Source: a virus. From it: DNA of 43,408 nucleotides. The DNA lies in IMG/VR virus record IMGVR_UViG_3300025282_000078, positions 1 to 43,408 of that record. One strand, written 5' to 3'. A program made the translations under genes and the position numbers. Shown here piece after piece: positions 1 to 7,367 of this stretch; position 1 is the stretch's first letter; each line of letters begins with the position of its first letter. Under the pieces are notes generated by a model. That model was given only the letters and a program-made list of their open reading frames with translations, searched no databases and was not told where the DNA came from.

Positions 1-99
1 CTGGGCATTGGTTGTTTTCAGAATCGTGGACTAGCTCGTTGCATTTCTTGCAATAGAAGTATTCTGCGTTTTCGCACTCGTTGCTATGGTTATCGGTAT
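1..99. repeat. 99-bp exact direct repeat, copy 1 (copy 2 at 42051-42149)
   Basis: Bases 1-99 match 42051-42149 without a mismatch and diverge at base 100. The match starts exactly at the first base of the window. That fits either a duplicated zinc-ribbon gene or a contig that was broken at a repeated k-mer during assembly. Confidence 0.9.
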
Positions 100-112
100 C
101 ATATATGCTCAT
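1..112 (-). CDS. Small zinc-ribbon protein, 3' part cut off by the window edge
   Basis: This is a partial leftward gene with 37 codons visible from the ATG at 112. It has a CKKC pair and a later C near the cut edge, typical of a small zinc ribbon. It is nearly identical to the N-terminal half of the complete 80-residue protein at 41920-42162, and only residues 3-5 differ. A purine-rich GGAAGG ribosome site precedes it. If base 1 is joined to base 43408, the frame runs eight more codons to a TAG at 43383-43385, just before the methyltransferase start at 43361. The function is unknown. Confidence 0.6.
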   Translation of the reverse strand, partial: MSIYDTDNHSNECENAEYFYCKKCNELVHDSENNQCP

Positions 113-154
113 TTCGTCTTCCTTCCTTCCTTTCTTCTTGCTTTTTTAGGCTCC

Positions 155-192
155 CCATCCTTGCCCCTGACCGGAGTCAGGGGCAGGGATGG
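155..192. other. Long GC-rich hairpin after a stop codon
   Basis: The arms at 155-171 and 176-192 pair over 17 positions around a CGGA loop, with a single T-G pair at 161/186. It sits directly after the stop of the leftward gene at 195-464. No run of T follows on either strand, so a classical intrinsic terminator is doubtful. It may be an RNA stability or processing element, or a factor-dependent terminator. Confidence 0.5.
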
Positions 193-194
193 AG

Positions 195-464
195 TTACCT
201 ACTGCAATTTGTGCAAGCCTTGGGGTCTATCTCGTCCATGACCCAACCTGGATCCTCTTCATCGCCAGTGTCTAGATAATTCTCGATGGCAGTGGCGAGA
301 TCGGGGAAAATGTATCCCTCTCCAAATGTTTCGAATAGTCGCCTAGTTTTAATGTCACCGCAACCCACCTTGTGGATATCAATTCCATGCCCAGTTACGA
401 ATGCTACTACATAGAGGCCATTTGGATTCTCAAACCGGTTCCGGTTCCTGGTGGCTATAATCAT
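195..464 (-). CDS. Hypothetical protein, 89 aa
   Basis: This is a small soluble protein, rich in acidic residues toward its C terminus and ending with a CTNC pair. I do not recognise the family. The ATG at 464 is chosen because AAGGGGG lies six bases upstream. A longer reading from 533 would run through the promoter at 501-529. It is the last complete gene of the leftward unit after the large terminase and has its own operator-bearing promoter, so it may be expressed early and independently of the terminase genes. Confidence 0.65.
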   Translation of the reverse strand: MIIATRNRNRFENPNGLYVVAFVTGHGIDIHKVGCGDIKTRRLFETFGEGYIFPDLATAIENYLDTGDEEDPGWVMDEIDPKACTNCSR

Positions 465-500
465 GTTGTCCCCCTTGTTAATGTTAATTACCATAATTAG

Positions 501-529
501 AGTATACACCAATAGTGTATACAATGCAA
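501..529 (-). promoter_or_regulatory. Leftward sigma-70 promoter with operator dyad in the spacer
   Basis: On the minus strand TTGCAT (524-529) and TATACT (501-506) are separated by exactly 17 bp. The dyad TATACAC-caata-GTGTATA (503-521) fills the spacer and overlaps the -10 box. It drives the 89-aa gene starting at 464. It is one of five promoters in this window with the same design. Confidence 0.75.
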
Positions 530-610
530 CCATTTAACGCATCAATTTCACAACAATCGTTAAATTGGTTAAAGAGGAAAGGGGCAATCAAAACCGAGCA
601 AAAGAAGGAA

Positions 611-1912
611 CTAGCTAATTAGTTCTATGCCAGCTTCTGGAACCTGGAGCTTAGCAAACGCTCCGGAAACCGCGTCGATCTGGTCGTCATGTGAGCCATT
701 GGGGAAGGACTCGGCTTCGTCAAGGTAATCTGTAATCCAGGTTCCTGCGATCAACCGGAAGTTACCAGCCTGGGCAGTAGAACTAACCGGATTGGCTCGT
801 TCCTCTTTACTGCCGGTCGGTCGGTCACCGTAACAAATGTATCCTTGGAGGACTTTGCGGATGTAGTGGTCTATAGTAATGACACCGGAAGAACCTGGTT
901 CTTGTTCAATGTAAATCGGAGTATTAACACCATCAAGGGCAGCGACCTGTTTGATAAGATGCTCGATATCAAGAGGGGTTCCTTGGATACGCACCATATG
1001 CATGATGTAGTAAATCCCATCTTCATCGATGCCGACAAGCGCACCGGCTGTCCAATCAGGATCTTTACCTGGCGCAGGGGCTGTAGCAGCCATGTCCCAA
1101 TAACGCACTTTGTCTACGAGATTAACAGGCACACGATCCAAAGGAGCTTTGAACCATTCGCGCTTGAATTTTCCACCTTGCTGTCTGGCTGACCAATCTC
1201 CTCGTAGTAACTGCGCTTTTGTGACAGCATCTAGTTGCGACAAGGATTGCACATATGCTGCACGATCAAGGAACGGGTTATCAGCAAGCCGTGCAGGAAT
1301 GAAAATACGGCCCTTGGATTTTCCTTCCACCACAAACCGCTGCTTGACCCAGTCATGGCCTCTTCCACCAGGGTTGGAAGCAGAGCGCATCCTTAATGGG
1401 ATGTTGCTTCCGGTAGGACGACGAAGTCGAGAGAATAAATAAGTGTATTGCGATTGAGTGAACTGGGTTAGTTCGTCGAATCCAATAAACTGGAATTCAG
1501 TGGACTGATATCGATATTTGTGGTTTTCATTATCCATGTAGGCAAAGGTCAACGTTGCCCCGCTCGGGAATCTCCACTCTTTCGTCATCTCGTGCCATGT
1601 GCAATCCTTGCCATTAAGCCATTCCTTGGATCGTTCCATAATTGCACCAGGAAGAGCAAGGTCGGCAAAAGTACGCCGGAAGAGAATGGCGTGATAGTCA
1701 GGTTCATCTACATACTGTAATGCTGCCATGAGCAAAGCTTCTGATTTGCCACCACCGGCAGCACCACCGTAAAGGACTTCTTGTACATCGACCAGCATCA
1801 AAAAACGGGCTTCTTTGTGTGTCGGTTCATGAGGAATATAACGATTGCGTACAACGGTGAACCCAAGAATACCTTCGCGTAGTTTTATTGGATCAATTGA
1901 TGCAGTTACCAT
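611..1912 (-). CDS. terL: Terminase large subunit
   Basis: This is the ATPase-nuclease motor that packages DNA into the prohead. The Walker A motif GGAAGGGKS is at residues 49-57. The Walker B stretch FIGFDE is at 142-147 with the catalytic Glu at 147. The C-terminal RNase H-like nuclease shows D273 in RYWDMA, an acidic pair in YIEQEP near 337 and HDDQID at 408-413. The length of 433 aa is normal for the family. It follows the small subunit by five bases. On a circular map the portal lies downstream beyond the methyltransferase cassette. Confidence 0.95.
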   Translation of the reverse strand: MVTASIDPIKLREGILGFTVVRNRYIPHEPTHKEARFLMLVDVQEVLYGGAAGGGKSEALLMAALQYVDEPDYHAILFRRTFADLALPGAIMERSKEWLNGKDCTWHEMTKEWRFPSGATLTFAYMDNENHKYRYQSTEFQFIGFDELTQFTQSQYTYLFSRLRRPTGSNIPLRMRSASNPGGRGHDWVKQRFVVEGKSKGRIFIPARLADNPFLDRAAYVQSLSQLDAVTKAQLLRGDWSARQQGGKFKREWFKAPLDRVPVNLVDKVRYWDMAATAPAPGKDPDWTAGALVGIDEDGIYYIMHMVRIQGTPLDIEHLIKQVAALDGVNTPIYIEQEPGSSGVITIDHYIRKVLQGYICYGDRPTGSKEERANPVSSTAQAGNFRLIAGTWITDYLDEAESFPNGSHDDQIDAVSGAFAKLQVPEAGIELIS

Positions 1913-1917
1913 GATGT

Positions 1918-2439
1918 CTAATCCACATCGTATTCATCTTGTTCTACTACTTGAGACTGTCCATCAATAAGTTGATCCATATCCTGCCAGGGGTCAGCAC
2001 GAATATCAGCAGCGTACGCAGCCAATTGTTCAGTTAAGCTCATTGTATGCTCAACTTGAATAGGCCCACCTTGATCTCCGACCAACTCAAGTCGATTACC
2101 TACAGCAACATCCAAGCCCAAAAGACGAGCGCGTCGCTCTAAAATTTTTAGGACACGATCAATAGTTGGGAGGTCTCCAGCCCTGGCTCGGCTCCAAAGG
2201 GCCATTAGCAAAGAGTCCAGTCGTGCTAAGTCCATTTGACGCGCTTCTTCAGATGGTTCTTGCAGCGTCTTAAACAAAGCGGTCTGGACGGCGTTATAGG
2301 CTCCTTGCTTGTTGCTATATCCTAACGCCTGGGCGATCTCAAGATAGGTCGCTCCAGCCTTTCGCAAATCCACTGCACTTCGTTGTCGATCAACCGCTGC
2401 TATGCGCCGAGGGCTGGTTTTGCTTTCTCTAGGCATCAC
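1918..2439 (-). CDS. terS: Terminase small subunit
   Basis: This is the DNA-recognition subunit of the packaging terminase. Residues 20-55 form a helix-turn-helix-like segment (LRKAGATYLEIAQALGYSN), followed by helical oligomerisation sequence and an acidic tail. GTG at 2439 and ATG at 2436 are both possible starts behind a GGAGG site. Either way the start overlaps the TGA of the upstream methyltransferase, which suggests translational coupling. The assignment rests on the HTH, the size and the position directly before terL. Confidence 0.85.
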   Translation of the reverse strand: MMPRESKTSPRRIAAVDRQRSAVDLRKAGATYLEIAQALGYSNKQGAYNAVQTALFKTLQEPSEEARQMDLARLDSLLMALWSRARAGDLPTIDRVLKILERRARLLGLDVAVGNRLELVGDQGGPIQVEHTMSLTEQLAAYAADIRADPWQDMDQLIDGQSQVVEQDEYDVD

Positions 2440-3647
2440 TCCACCCTCCGGGGCTCCAGGCCCATCCCGGCCATCCGCTCTAGGGTCACCGCCACATACT
2501 TCGGCTCGATCTCCATCCCGTAGCAGATGCGTTCGGTTTGTTCACAGGCGACCATGGTGGTCCCGGAGCCGAGGAAGGGGTCGTACAGCGTCTGGGCAGC
2601 ATCGGTTATATTTAGAATTGCCGCAAGGAGTTCCACCGGCTTCTCAGTTGGATGGTTCGGATTACCTGTTCGCTGACAGCGAATAACATTACCCAGGGCC
2701 TTGTGGTTGTCAAATTTGATAATGTTTCGACAAGCAAACATGATGATTTCGTGTTGGCTGCGCCATCCAACACCCATACCCGGAGACCCCTTATCCCATA
2801 CAATCATCTGCCTTACACCAAAGCCTGACGATTCCATGACATCATAAAGGTTGACCCACATTTTCCAATCAGTAAAGACGTAGGCGCCCGCACACTCTAT
2901 CTCCCCAATAGCTCGTTTAATCAATGCTAAATACCCATGTGTCGACAACCTGTCATTAACTATTTGGGGCACAGGTTGGCCTTGCTGAACTGTTCCAATA
3001 CTGCCACTGGCCCTTGATGCTTCTTGAAAACCCCCAGAGGAGTACGGTGGGTCAGTCATAATAAAATTAGGTGCCACACCTCCGTACAGCTTCCGCCTGT
3101 CTTCCGGGCTTGTACAGTCTCCGCACATTAAACGGTGTACCCCAACCTCCCAGAGTTGGCCCCGTTCGGTCCCCCACTTAGCTAGCAACTCAGCGGCCTG
3201 ATCCAACTGAGGCCCTGGATCGGGTGCTCCTCCATGTTCTATGGGTAGGTGTTGCTGCTTCCGTATGTCATCCAGCATGGCACTCAGGTCCGGGCGCTGG
3301 ATGCTCTCCAACAGCGCCGTGAGGTCTCCCTTGTCTGCCTCGGCCATCGCTGCCAGGGGATCCAAGGTCGCCAAGACCACGTCCGCCTCAGCTTCGTCCA
3401 GGTCCACCACGAGGACGGGGACAATGGCCTCGGGATCGAGCCCGGCCCGGAGGGGGCCATCCAGGAGTTCGATCCCCTGGTCCGTCTCGCTGCCTATGAG
3501 GGCATCCGCCCACCCAACCTCGGCAAGGACCGCCTGGAGGTGCTTCTGCTGGGCCGGAGAATGCCGCCTCCAGTTCTTCGGGTTGGGAACCAAATCCCCG
3601 GCCCGGGCCCGGCGGAGGTCGGTTATTCGATCTCTAATATCTGCCAT
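2436..3647 (-). CDS. ParB-like domain fused to a DNA methyltransferase (DPPY type)
   Basis: The N-terminal 100 residues resemble a ParB/sulfiredoxin-like domain (NPKNWRRHS near 22-30, LLDGPLRAGL near 61-70). The C-terminal part is an amino-methyltransferase with DPPY at 199-202 before the AdoMet motif DPFLGSGTT at 356-364, which is the beta-class order. DPPY favours N6-adenine as the target. Such fusions are common in phages and are thought to protect phage DNA from host restriction. The gene overlaps terS by four bases. The target sequence cannot be read from the protein. Confidence 0.88.
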   Translation of the reverse strand: MADIRDRITDLRRARAGDLVPNPKNWRRHSPAQQKHLQAVLAEVGWADALIGSETDQGIELLDGPLRAGLDPEAIVPVLVVDLDEAEADVVLATLDPLAAMAEADKGDLTALLESIQRPDLSAMLDDIRKQQHLPIEHGGAPDPGPQLDQAAELLAKWGTERGQLWEVGVHRLMCGDCTSPEDRRKLYGGVAPNFIMTDPPYSSGGFQEASRASGSIGTVQQGQPVPQIVNDRLSTHGYLALIKRAIGEIECAGAYVFTDWKMWVNLYDVMESSGFGVRQMIVWDKGSPGMGVGWRSQHEIIMFACRNIIKFDNHKALGNVIRCQRTGNPNHPTEKPVELLAAILNITDAAQTLYDPFLGSGTTMVACEQTERICYGMEIEPKYVAVTLERMAGMGLEPRRVE

Positions 3648-3658
3648 CAGCGTCCCCT

Positions 3659-3997
3659 TTATCCATTTGATGCAGTCCTCTCGAGGGTCCGGACGATGTC
3701 ATCCCAATCACGTGGTCGCCATATATATACCTGATGTCCAGGGATTTGTTGCAGCATTTCTAACACCTGTTTTTGCGCAGGTGTTAGCTTTCCCTTCTCG
3801 GTCTTTAGCTCGGCGATCACCATCCGTGGTGGTCGCAACAAAACAAGATCAGGCCATCCTGCCGGACTGTGCTTGCTGTTCCACGTGCGAAACTCCTGCC
3901 AACCGAGGCCACGGGCCAGTTGCACTACGTGGTTAGCAAAGGTTTTTTCGCTGATCGCCAAATTCGCTGGCACCCTCGTTCTCCTAACGGTTGGCAT
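3659..3997 (-). CDS. VRR-NUC family nuclease (resolvase-like)
   Basis: This 112-aa protein is a PD-(D/E)XK nuclease of the VRR-NUC type. The core is SPAGWPDLVL with D50, AELKTEKGK with E63 and K65, and LTPAQKQ at 71-77. Phage members are thought to cleave branched DNA such as Holliday junctions before packaging. The start at 3997 overlaps the end of the helicase loader by 14 bp. The position between replication genes and terminase fits a recombination or packaging-preparation role. Confidence 0.88.
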   Translation of the reverse strand: MPTVRRTRVPANLAISEKTFANHVVQLARGLGWQEFRTWNSKHSPAGWPDLVLLRPPRMVIAELKTEKGKLTPAQKQVLEMLQQIPGHQVYIWRPRDWDDIVRTLERTASNG

Positions 3998-4829
3998 AAT
4001 CCCAATGATCTACACCAGTGCGATGATCCCCTGCTGTAATGTACGCTAAAGTAGTTATGCCAGTATCGGTATCCCATAGCCTACTTGCAATCGTGCTGCC
4101 CAATACGAGGGCGGTTTTATCACGGGATAGATGCGTGGCAAGGGCTGTCAGCTTCTCGTCTTGATAACGTTCATTTATGATTGTAGAAAGGGTGGAGACG
4201 CTAAAGCTGGTAGCGTTCACCGATCCAAGTTCGTCCAGCAGCAGCACTTCGGCGTTAATGTAAGCAGCCTCTACATCGTACATGCTAGGGCCATCAGGGT
4301 TCGCAATCGTGGCCCGTAGTTTGCGCAGGAGCATTTCGGCACTTTCATATTTAACCATGTAGCCATCCGCAACCATACGTCTACCGGCTGCTTGCAGTAG
4401 ATGGCTTTTGCCAGACCCATTGGTGCCGTTGAGCATCAAAAACGGGGCAGTGTCAGTGCGCATGGCCCATGCCTGCGCCAAAGCTAGCGCATCTTCCGTT
4501 CCAGGTATTCGGTCAAAGCCTTTGGTAGTGTCAGTTTCCCCGATGTCATCAAAAGTTCGTGGTTTACCCTTGGGGAAATTGTTGTAACGGATCATCATTT
4601 CCGCAGTATGCTTAATTGCTTCGGGGCTTTCAGAAACGCAGTGACAGCGAAACACATTGCCGAAGTCGGGATGTTCCAAAGGCACTTTGTGACGTACCCA
4701 GCCAGTGCCTCTACAATCAGGACACTGCGTTACGGTTTCGTCGTCGTTCGGATAATCTTCGACTCTCGGTTTCAAACCGGTTCTCGATAGGATTGTGCTG
4801 AGGTTTTCCATTCCCTTTTGGTTGGTCAT
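3984..4829 (-). CDS. DnaC/DnaI-like helicase loader ATPase
   Basis: This is an AAA+ ATPase of 281 aa. Walker A GTNGSGKS is at 135-142 and Walker B VLLLDE at 195-200. An N-terminal zinc motif is formed by CPDC at 36-39 and CHC at 62-64. It probably loads the host replicative helicase at the phage origin. The start at 4829 has GGAGG five bases upstream, so the gene truly begins inside the last 113 bp of the initiator gene. The pair initiator-loader resembles lambda O-P in organisation. Confidence 0.9.
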   Translation of the reverse strand: MTNQKGMENLSTILSRTGLKPRVEDYPNDDETVTQCPDCRGTGWVRHKVPLEHPDFGNVFRCHCVSESPEAIKHTAEMMIRYNNFPKGKPRTFDDIGETDTTKGFDRIPGTEDALALAQAWAMRTDTAPFLMLNGTNGSGKSHLLQAAGRRMVADGYMVKYESAEMLLRKLRATIANPDGPSMYDVEAAYINAEVLLLDELGSVNATSFSVSTLSTIINERYQDEKLTALATHLSRDKTALVLGSTIASRLWDTDTGITTLAYITAGDHRTGVDHWDYANR

Positions 4830-5607
4830 TAGTACCTCCGGTCATCATGCACCATGTACGTAGCACGGCATATAAGTTTCGATAGTGTCGTTTTCCTGTA
4901 CCGCTGTGATAATCCCAACCACCACCTTTTTTGTAAGTGAAACTAGCAACCATAGCCCAAGCCTTCAACTCTACGGTTTCCGACGGTATTTGATGTTCAC
5001 GTTGCCAGCGATCAAAATTATCCGCTTGCTTATCCACATAAACAAAGCCTTCAATATACGCCAGGATATCGTGGACAGTCTGAATATTATCAACATCCAC
5101 CGGTATAGATATATTTGATGTTTCTTCTGATGTTTCTAATGGTGTTTGGGGTGTTACTGGTAACACCCTAGGTTGTTCGTTTTTACACCCTAGGTCTAAT
5201 TTATTACACCCTAGGTTTTTGTCATTGTGTCTAAAATTACACCCTAGCTCTATGTCAGATTCAACAACGCTATCCTCGGCACTTGGTTCAGCACGAGCGG
5301 AACTTTTAAAGGGTGGCTTAAGAAGACCTTTGCTTAGATCAATACGGTATTCGGTAGCATAACCGTTGCGACCTCCACCACCACCACGGCCAGGACTAAC
5401 GGGTATCAACAAGCCTATCTTTACCAGTTCCTGAAGAATAGTCTGCACTCTACGGCGAGAGTAACCGGTTTTCCACATCATACGAGCTACGCTTGGGAAG
5501 ACCTTCGTTCCATCGTCTTGAGCATGGTCGGCAAGGCAAAGCATCAAAGTCTGTTGAGTATGTGTTAACTCAATTGACCAAACCTGACCAGACAGTAGAC
5601 CGCTCAT
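4717..5607 (-). CDS. Replication initiator, winged-helix N-terminal domain (O-like)
   Basis: Residues 10-80 form a winged helix-turn-helix typical of phage replication proteins (LTHTQQTLMLCLADHA, then SRRRVQTILQEL). A glycine-rich turn, a low-complexity linker and a C-terminal domain near 185-265 follow. The linker region at DNA level carries four iterons and encodes three LGC(N/K) repeats. An initiator gene that holds its own origin and is followed by a helicase loader matches the lambda O-P plan. The 3' end overlaps the loader by 113 bp. Confidence 0.82.
   Translation of the reverse strand: MSGLLSGQVWSIELTHTQQTLMLCLADHAQDDGTKVFPSVARMMWKTGYSRRRVQTILQELVKIGLLIPVSPGRGGGGGRNGYATEYRIDLSKGLLKPPFKSSARAEPSAEDSVVESDIELGCNFRHNDKNLGCNKLDLGCKNEQPRVLPVTPQTPLETSEETSNISIPVDVDNIQTVHDILAYIEGFVYVDKQADNFDRWQREHQIPSETVELKAWAMVASFTYKKGGGWDYHSGTGKRHYRNLYAVLRTWCMMTGGTNDQPKGNGKPQHNPIENRFETESRRLSERRRNRNAVS
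5149..5249. other. Candidate replication origin: four iterons inside the initiator gene
   Basis: The 13-mer TTACACCCTAGGT occurs at 5183 and 5204. Variants are at 5161 (second base A) and 5237 (GCT ending). The start-to-start spacing is 22, 21 and 33 bp, close to two, two and three helical turns, so the sites lie on one face. A perfect inverted repeat, GGGTGTTAC-TG-GTAACACCC, spans 5149-5168 and includes part of the first iteron. AT-rich DNA lies on either side. By analogy with lambda ori inside gene O, the initiator would bind here. Confidence 0.75.
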
Positions 5608-5617
5608 GTAATCATCC

Positions 5618-5854
5618 TTATTGCGTGGTCTCGGAAAATTGTTCCACCTGAATGCTTTCAGCTTTTCGTTTCAGGGCATCCTCCAGTATAGGCACTGATC
5701 GTGTGGTTTCTTTATGTTCCACAACGTATAGGCGATCCCAATATGGCGACTTACATTTGGCACAGCGTGACGGTTTCGTCATATTTCGGCTATACCATAT
5801 GTGACCGCAAGCAGGTCGTGCGCATTGGTTCGCTTCCACAGATACAGTGGGCAT
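5618..5854 (-). CDS. Small zinc-ribbon protein, 78 aa
   Basis: The Cys pairs CARPAC and CAKC bracket a short hydrophobic stretch, giving a rubredoxin-like zinc ribbon. The remainder is charged. The ATG at 5854 is chosen because AAAGGAG lies six bases before it; an upstream ATG at 5896 would overlap the promoter. It is the first gene of the leftward early unit, directly before the replication initiator, so a regulatory or replication-accessory role is possible. The family is not recognised. Confidence 0.75.
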   Translation of the reverse strand: MPTVSVEANQCARPACGHIWYSRNMTKPSRCAKCKSPYWDRLYVVEHKETTRSVPILEDALKRKAESIQVEQFSETTQ

Positions 5855-5894
5855 ATTTAACTCCTTTCTATCCCGTGGGACATGGTTACCAACC

Positions 5895-5923
5895 ATTTAA
5901 CACTAATAGTGTGTAGTAGTCAA
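5895..5923 (-). promoter_or_regulatory. Leftward early promoter with operator dyad
   Basis: On the minus strand TTGACT (5918-5923) and TTAAAT (5895-5900) are 17 bp apart. The dyad ACAC-taata-GTGT (5900-5912) lies in the spacer. It would drive the zinc-ribbon, initiator, loader, nuclease, methyltransferase and terminase genes. Confidence 0.7.
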
Positions 5924-6002
5924 CACTGTAAGTGTTACTAACACGTTTATTATACAGAGAGATGTAATGTTACACAACACTATCAGTGTAGGCACTGATA
6001 GT
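5922..6002. promoter_or_regulatory. Operator cluster between divergent early promoters
   Basis: Two more dyads of the same class occur here: AACAC-tgtaa-GTGTT at 5922-5936 and ACAC-tatca-GTGT at 5977-5989. The second overlaps a perfect 10-bp inverted repeat, ACTATCAGTG and CACTGATAGT (5979-5988 and 5993-6002), separated by four bases. With the two promoter dyads this gives four sites in about 140 bp, the arrangement of a phage immunity or early-switch region. Confidence 0.65.
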
Positions 6003-6011
6003 TACTCAAGG

Positions 6012-6040
6012 TTGACAATAATACACTATTGGTGTATTAT
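6012..6040 (+). promoter_or_regulatory. Rightward early promoter with operator dyad
   Basis: TTGACA (6012-6017) and TATTAT (6035-6040) are 17 bp apart. The dyad AATACAC-tattg-GTGTATT (6020-6038) fills the spacer and enters the -10 box. It would start the rightward early unit at 6070. Confidence 0.8.
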
Positions 6041-6069
6041 TTTAAGGAAGGAAAAGAAAGGAGAGTGAA

Positions 6070-6354
6070 ATGGAATTCGTGATATCTGACATCAGTGGAG
6101 ACTTTCTAACATCAGTCACCATCGTTGCTGACAGTGTGGAGCAAGGCCATGAATGGGCAGCGTCTCATGCAGCTAGCCTCGGTTTCCCTGGAGTTATCTG
6201 TGTAAGCCCACGTTATCCGTTGGTCTGTTGCAACTGCGGTACACGAACAGAGCCGTTAGTGTCTTACCACCAATACGCTGGCGGTCATGGCAGTGTAGTC
6301 GTTGTGTGCTGCGATGATCGATCTGCATGCTGGGAACGTGAGAGGAGCCAATAA
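6070..6354 (+). CDS. Hypothetical early protein with C-terminal zinc motif, 94 aa
   Basis: This is the first gene of the rightward unit, with GAAAGGAG upstream of its ATG. Cys residues in CCNCG and CCDD..C suggest a metal site in the C-terminal half. The N-terminal 26 residues, of the form MEFVxxDxxGxFLxSVTxVADSV, recur in the truncated gene at 14195, so an ancestral copy was duplicated. The family is not recognised. It is probably an early host-interaction or regulatory protein. Confidence 0.75.
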   Translation: MEFVISDISGDFLTSVTIVADSVEQGHEWAASHAASLGFPGVICVSPRYPLVCCNCGTRTEPLVSYHQYAGGHGSVVVVCCDDRSACWERERSQ

Positions 6355-6773
6355 TGATTGCTGAATCTGAATTAACAGACGCAGAACTGGTAGCAGCATT
6401 GTACGAAGCCAAAGAAAGCCGCAAGCGGGCATACGCTACGCATGATGCGCTAGAGCTAGCGTTACTTCAAAGGATGTACGAAAAGAAGGCCCAGGCCCTC
6501 GCTGGTGTTGGGATGAACGCCATCTTCGATGAAGATACCACCTGGGATGTGGGCATCCTGGAAGGTTTAAAGGAGCACATTGGCCCCGAAATCATCCTGA
6601 CCGCCTACACTGCCGAGCACCAAGAAACGGTACCGGCAAAATGGGATATGCGCATCGTGCGCTCTTGGGGAAAGTTTGGAGAGGAAGTCTCTGAGCTTCT
6701 TGACCGGGCTAAAATCCGAGGCAAGCAACGGGTGAAGATTGTCACCACGAAAGAACCTCCGTCCAGCCATTAG
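6354..6773 (+). CDS. Hypothetical early protein, 139 aa
   Basis: The protein has an acidic helical N terminus (residues 1-55, probably coiled) and a mixed C-terminal domain with the conserved-looking WGKFGEEVSELLDRA. No catalytic motif is visible. It starts one base inside the stop of the previous gene (TAATG), so the two are likely translated together. It ends immediately before the promoter at 6777. Confidence 0.75.
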   Translation: MIAESELTDAELVAALYEAKESRKRAYATHDALELALLQRMYEKKAQALAGVGMNAIFDEDTTWDVGILEGLKEHIGPEIILTAYTAEHQETVPAKWDMRIVRSWGKFGEEVSELLDRAKIRGKQRVKIVTTKEPPSSH

Positions 6774-6776
6774 GGG

Positions 6777-6805
6777 TTGACATGTGTACACCAACAGTGT
6801 ATTAT
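6777..6805 (+). promoter_or_regulatory. Second rightward promoter with operator dyad
   Basis: TTGACA (6777-6782) and TATTAT (6800-6805) are 17 bp apart, with the dyad TACAC-caaca-GTGTA at 6787-6801. It drives the genes from 6851 on, including the helicase-methyltransferase. Confidence 0.8.
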
Positions 6806-6850
6806 AAGGATAGAAAACAACATTAACAGATATGAAAGGAGCCCCACAAC

Positions 6851-7171
6851 ATGCAAGCCATCAAACAAGCCAAGGACTTCACCGGGTACATGATACTAAA
6901 GCACACCTGCGGAGCGATAAGCCGGGTGTATGTAGGCCCCTGGTACTTCAAGGGCTACGCCGCCGACGGTCGCACCCCAGCCGACCTTGATGCGACGATA
7001 ACTTGCGCTTGTGGGAAGCAACTAAAAATAGAGCATGGCCGGGCCTTATATGGCCGGTATGTAACCACCACGATCTGCTCCGATAAATGCACCGGAGCCA
7101 GCGGGCCATCCTGCGATTGCCAGTGTGGCGGCATGAACCACGGCGGCAAATACAGCAACGATGTGAAATAG
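6851..7171 (+). CDS. Cysteine-rich hypothetical protein with CGGxNHG motif, 106 aa
   Basis: A central CxC pair and a C-terminal cluster, CSDKCTGASGPSCDCQCGG followed by NHG, mark a small metal-binding protein. Proteins with this C-terminal cluster recur in early regions of many actinobacterial and environmental phages, where they remain uncharacterised. It has a GAAAGGAG ribosome site and follows the promoter at 6777. Function is unknown, and metal binding is an inference from the cysteine spacing. Confidence 0.75.
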   Translation: MQAIKQAKDFTGYMILKHTCGAISRVYVGPWYFKGYAADGRTPADLDATITCACGKQLKIEHGRALYGRYVTTTICSDKCTGASGPSCDCQCGGMNHGGKYSNDVK

Positions 7172-7271
7172 TGAGGGGCCTGGCCGAAGCCAGGCCCAAC
7201 GCCAGGGCTGGTCCCAAGGCCAGCCAATATAAGCGAGAAGGTATAGACAATGGCTCAATATAAAGTGTTAT

Positions 7272-7367
7272 GTGGCTGCGGCCACGAATGCTTACCTCAT
7301 GGAGGCGCTCAAGGTCTCCAAGGAGGACCTAATGCGGGAGCCCGATCCGGAGGAGGTATCGGCATGA
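7272..7367 (+). CDS. Possible micro-ORF upstream of the helicase gene
   Basis: A short frame runs from GTG 7272 (31 aa) or ATG 7299 (22 aa) and stops with a TGA that overlaps the ATG at 7364 as ATGA. The peptide end, MREPDPEEVSA, has coding-like composition. It occupies the same bases as the first 38 codons of a longer reading of the helicase gene from 7250. The ATGA junction and the GGAGGAGG site before 7364 favour this micro-ORF over the N-terminal extension. Confidence 0.35.
   Translation: MAAATNAYLMEALKVSKEDLMREPDPEEVSA

Noticed and set aside
155-192. Intrinsic terminator at the strong hairpin
   Set aside because: No T run follows on either strand, so it is listed only as a hairpin.
3241-3936. 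Rightward 231- and 161-codon ORFs opposite the methyltransferase
   Set aside because: They are antisense shadows of a gene with DPPY and AdoMet motifs, and arise from GC-rich codons.
7250-7363. Helicase start at 7250
   Set aside because: The ribosome site is weak and the extension is not helicase-like. ATG 7364 has a strong site and an ATGA junction. It is kept only as an alternative.
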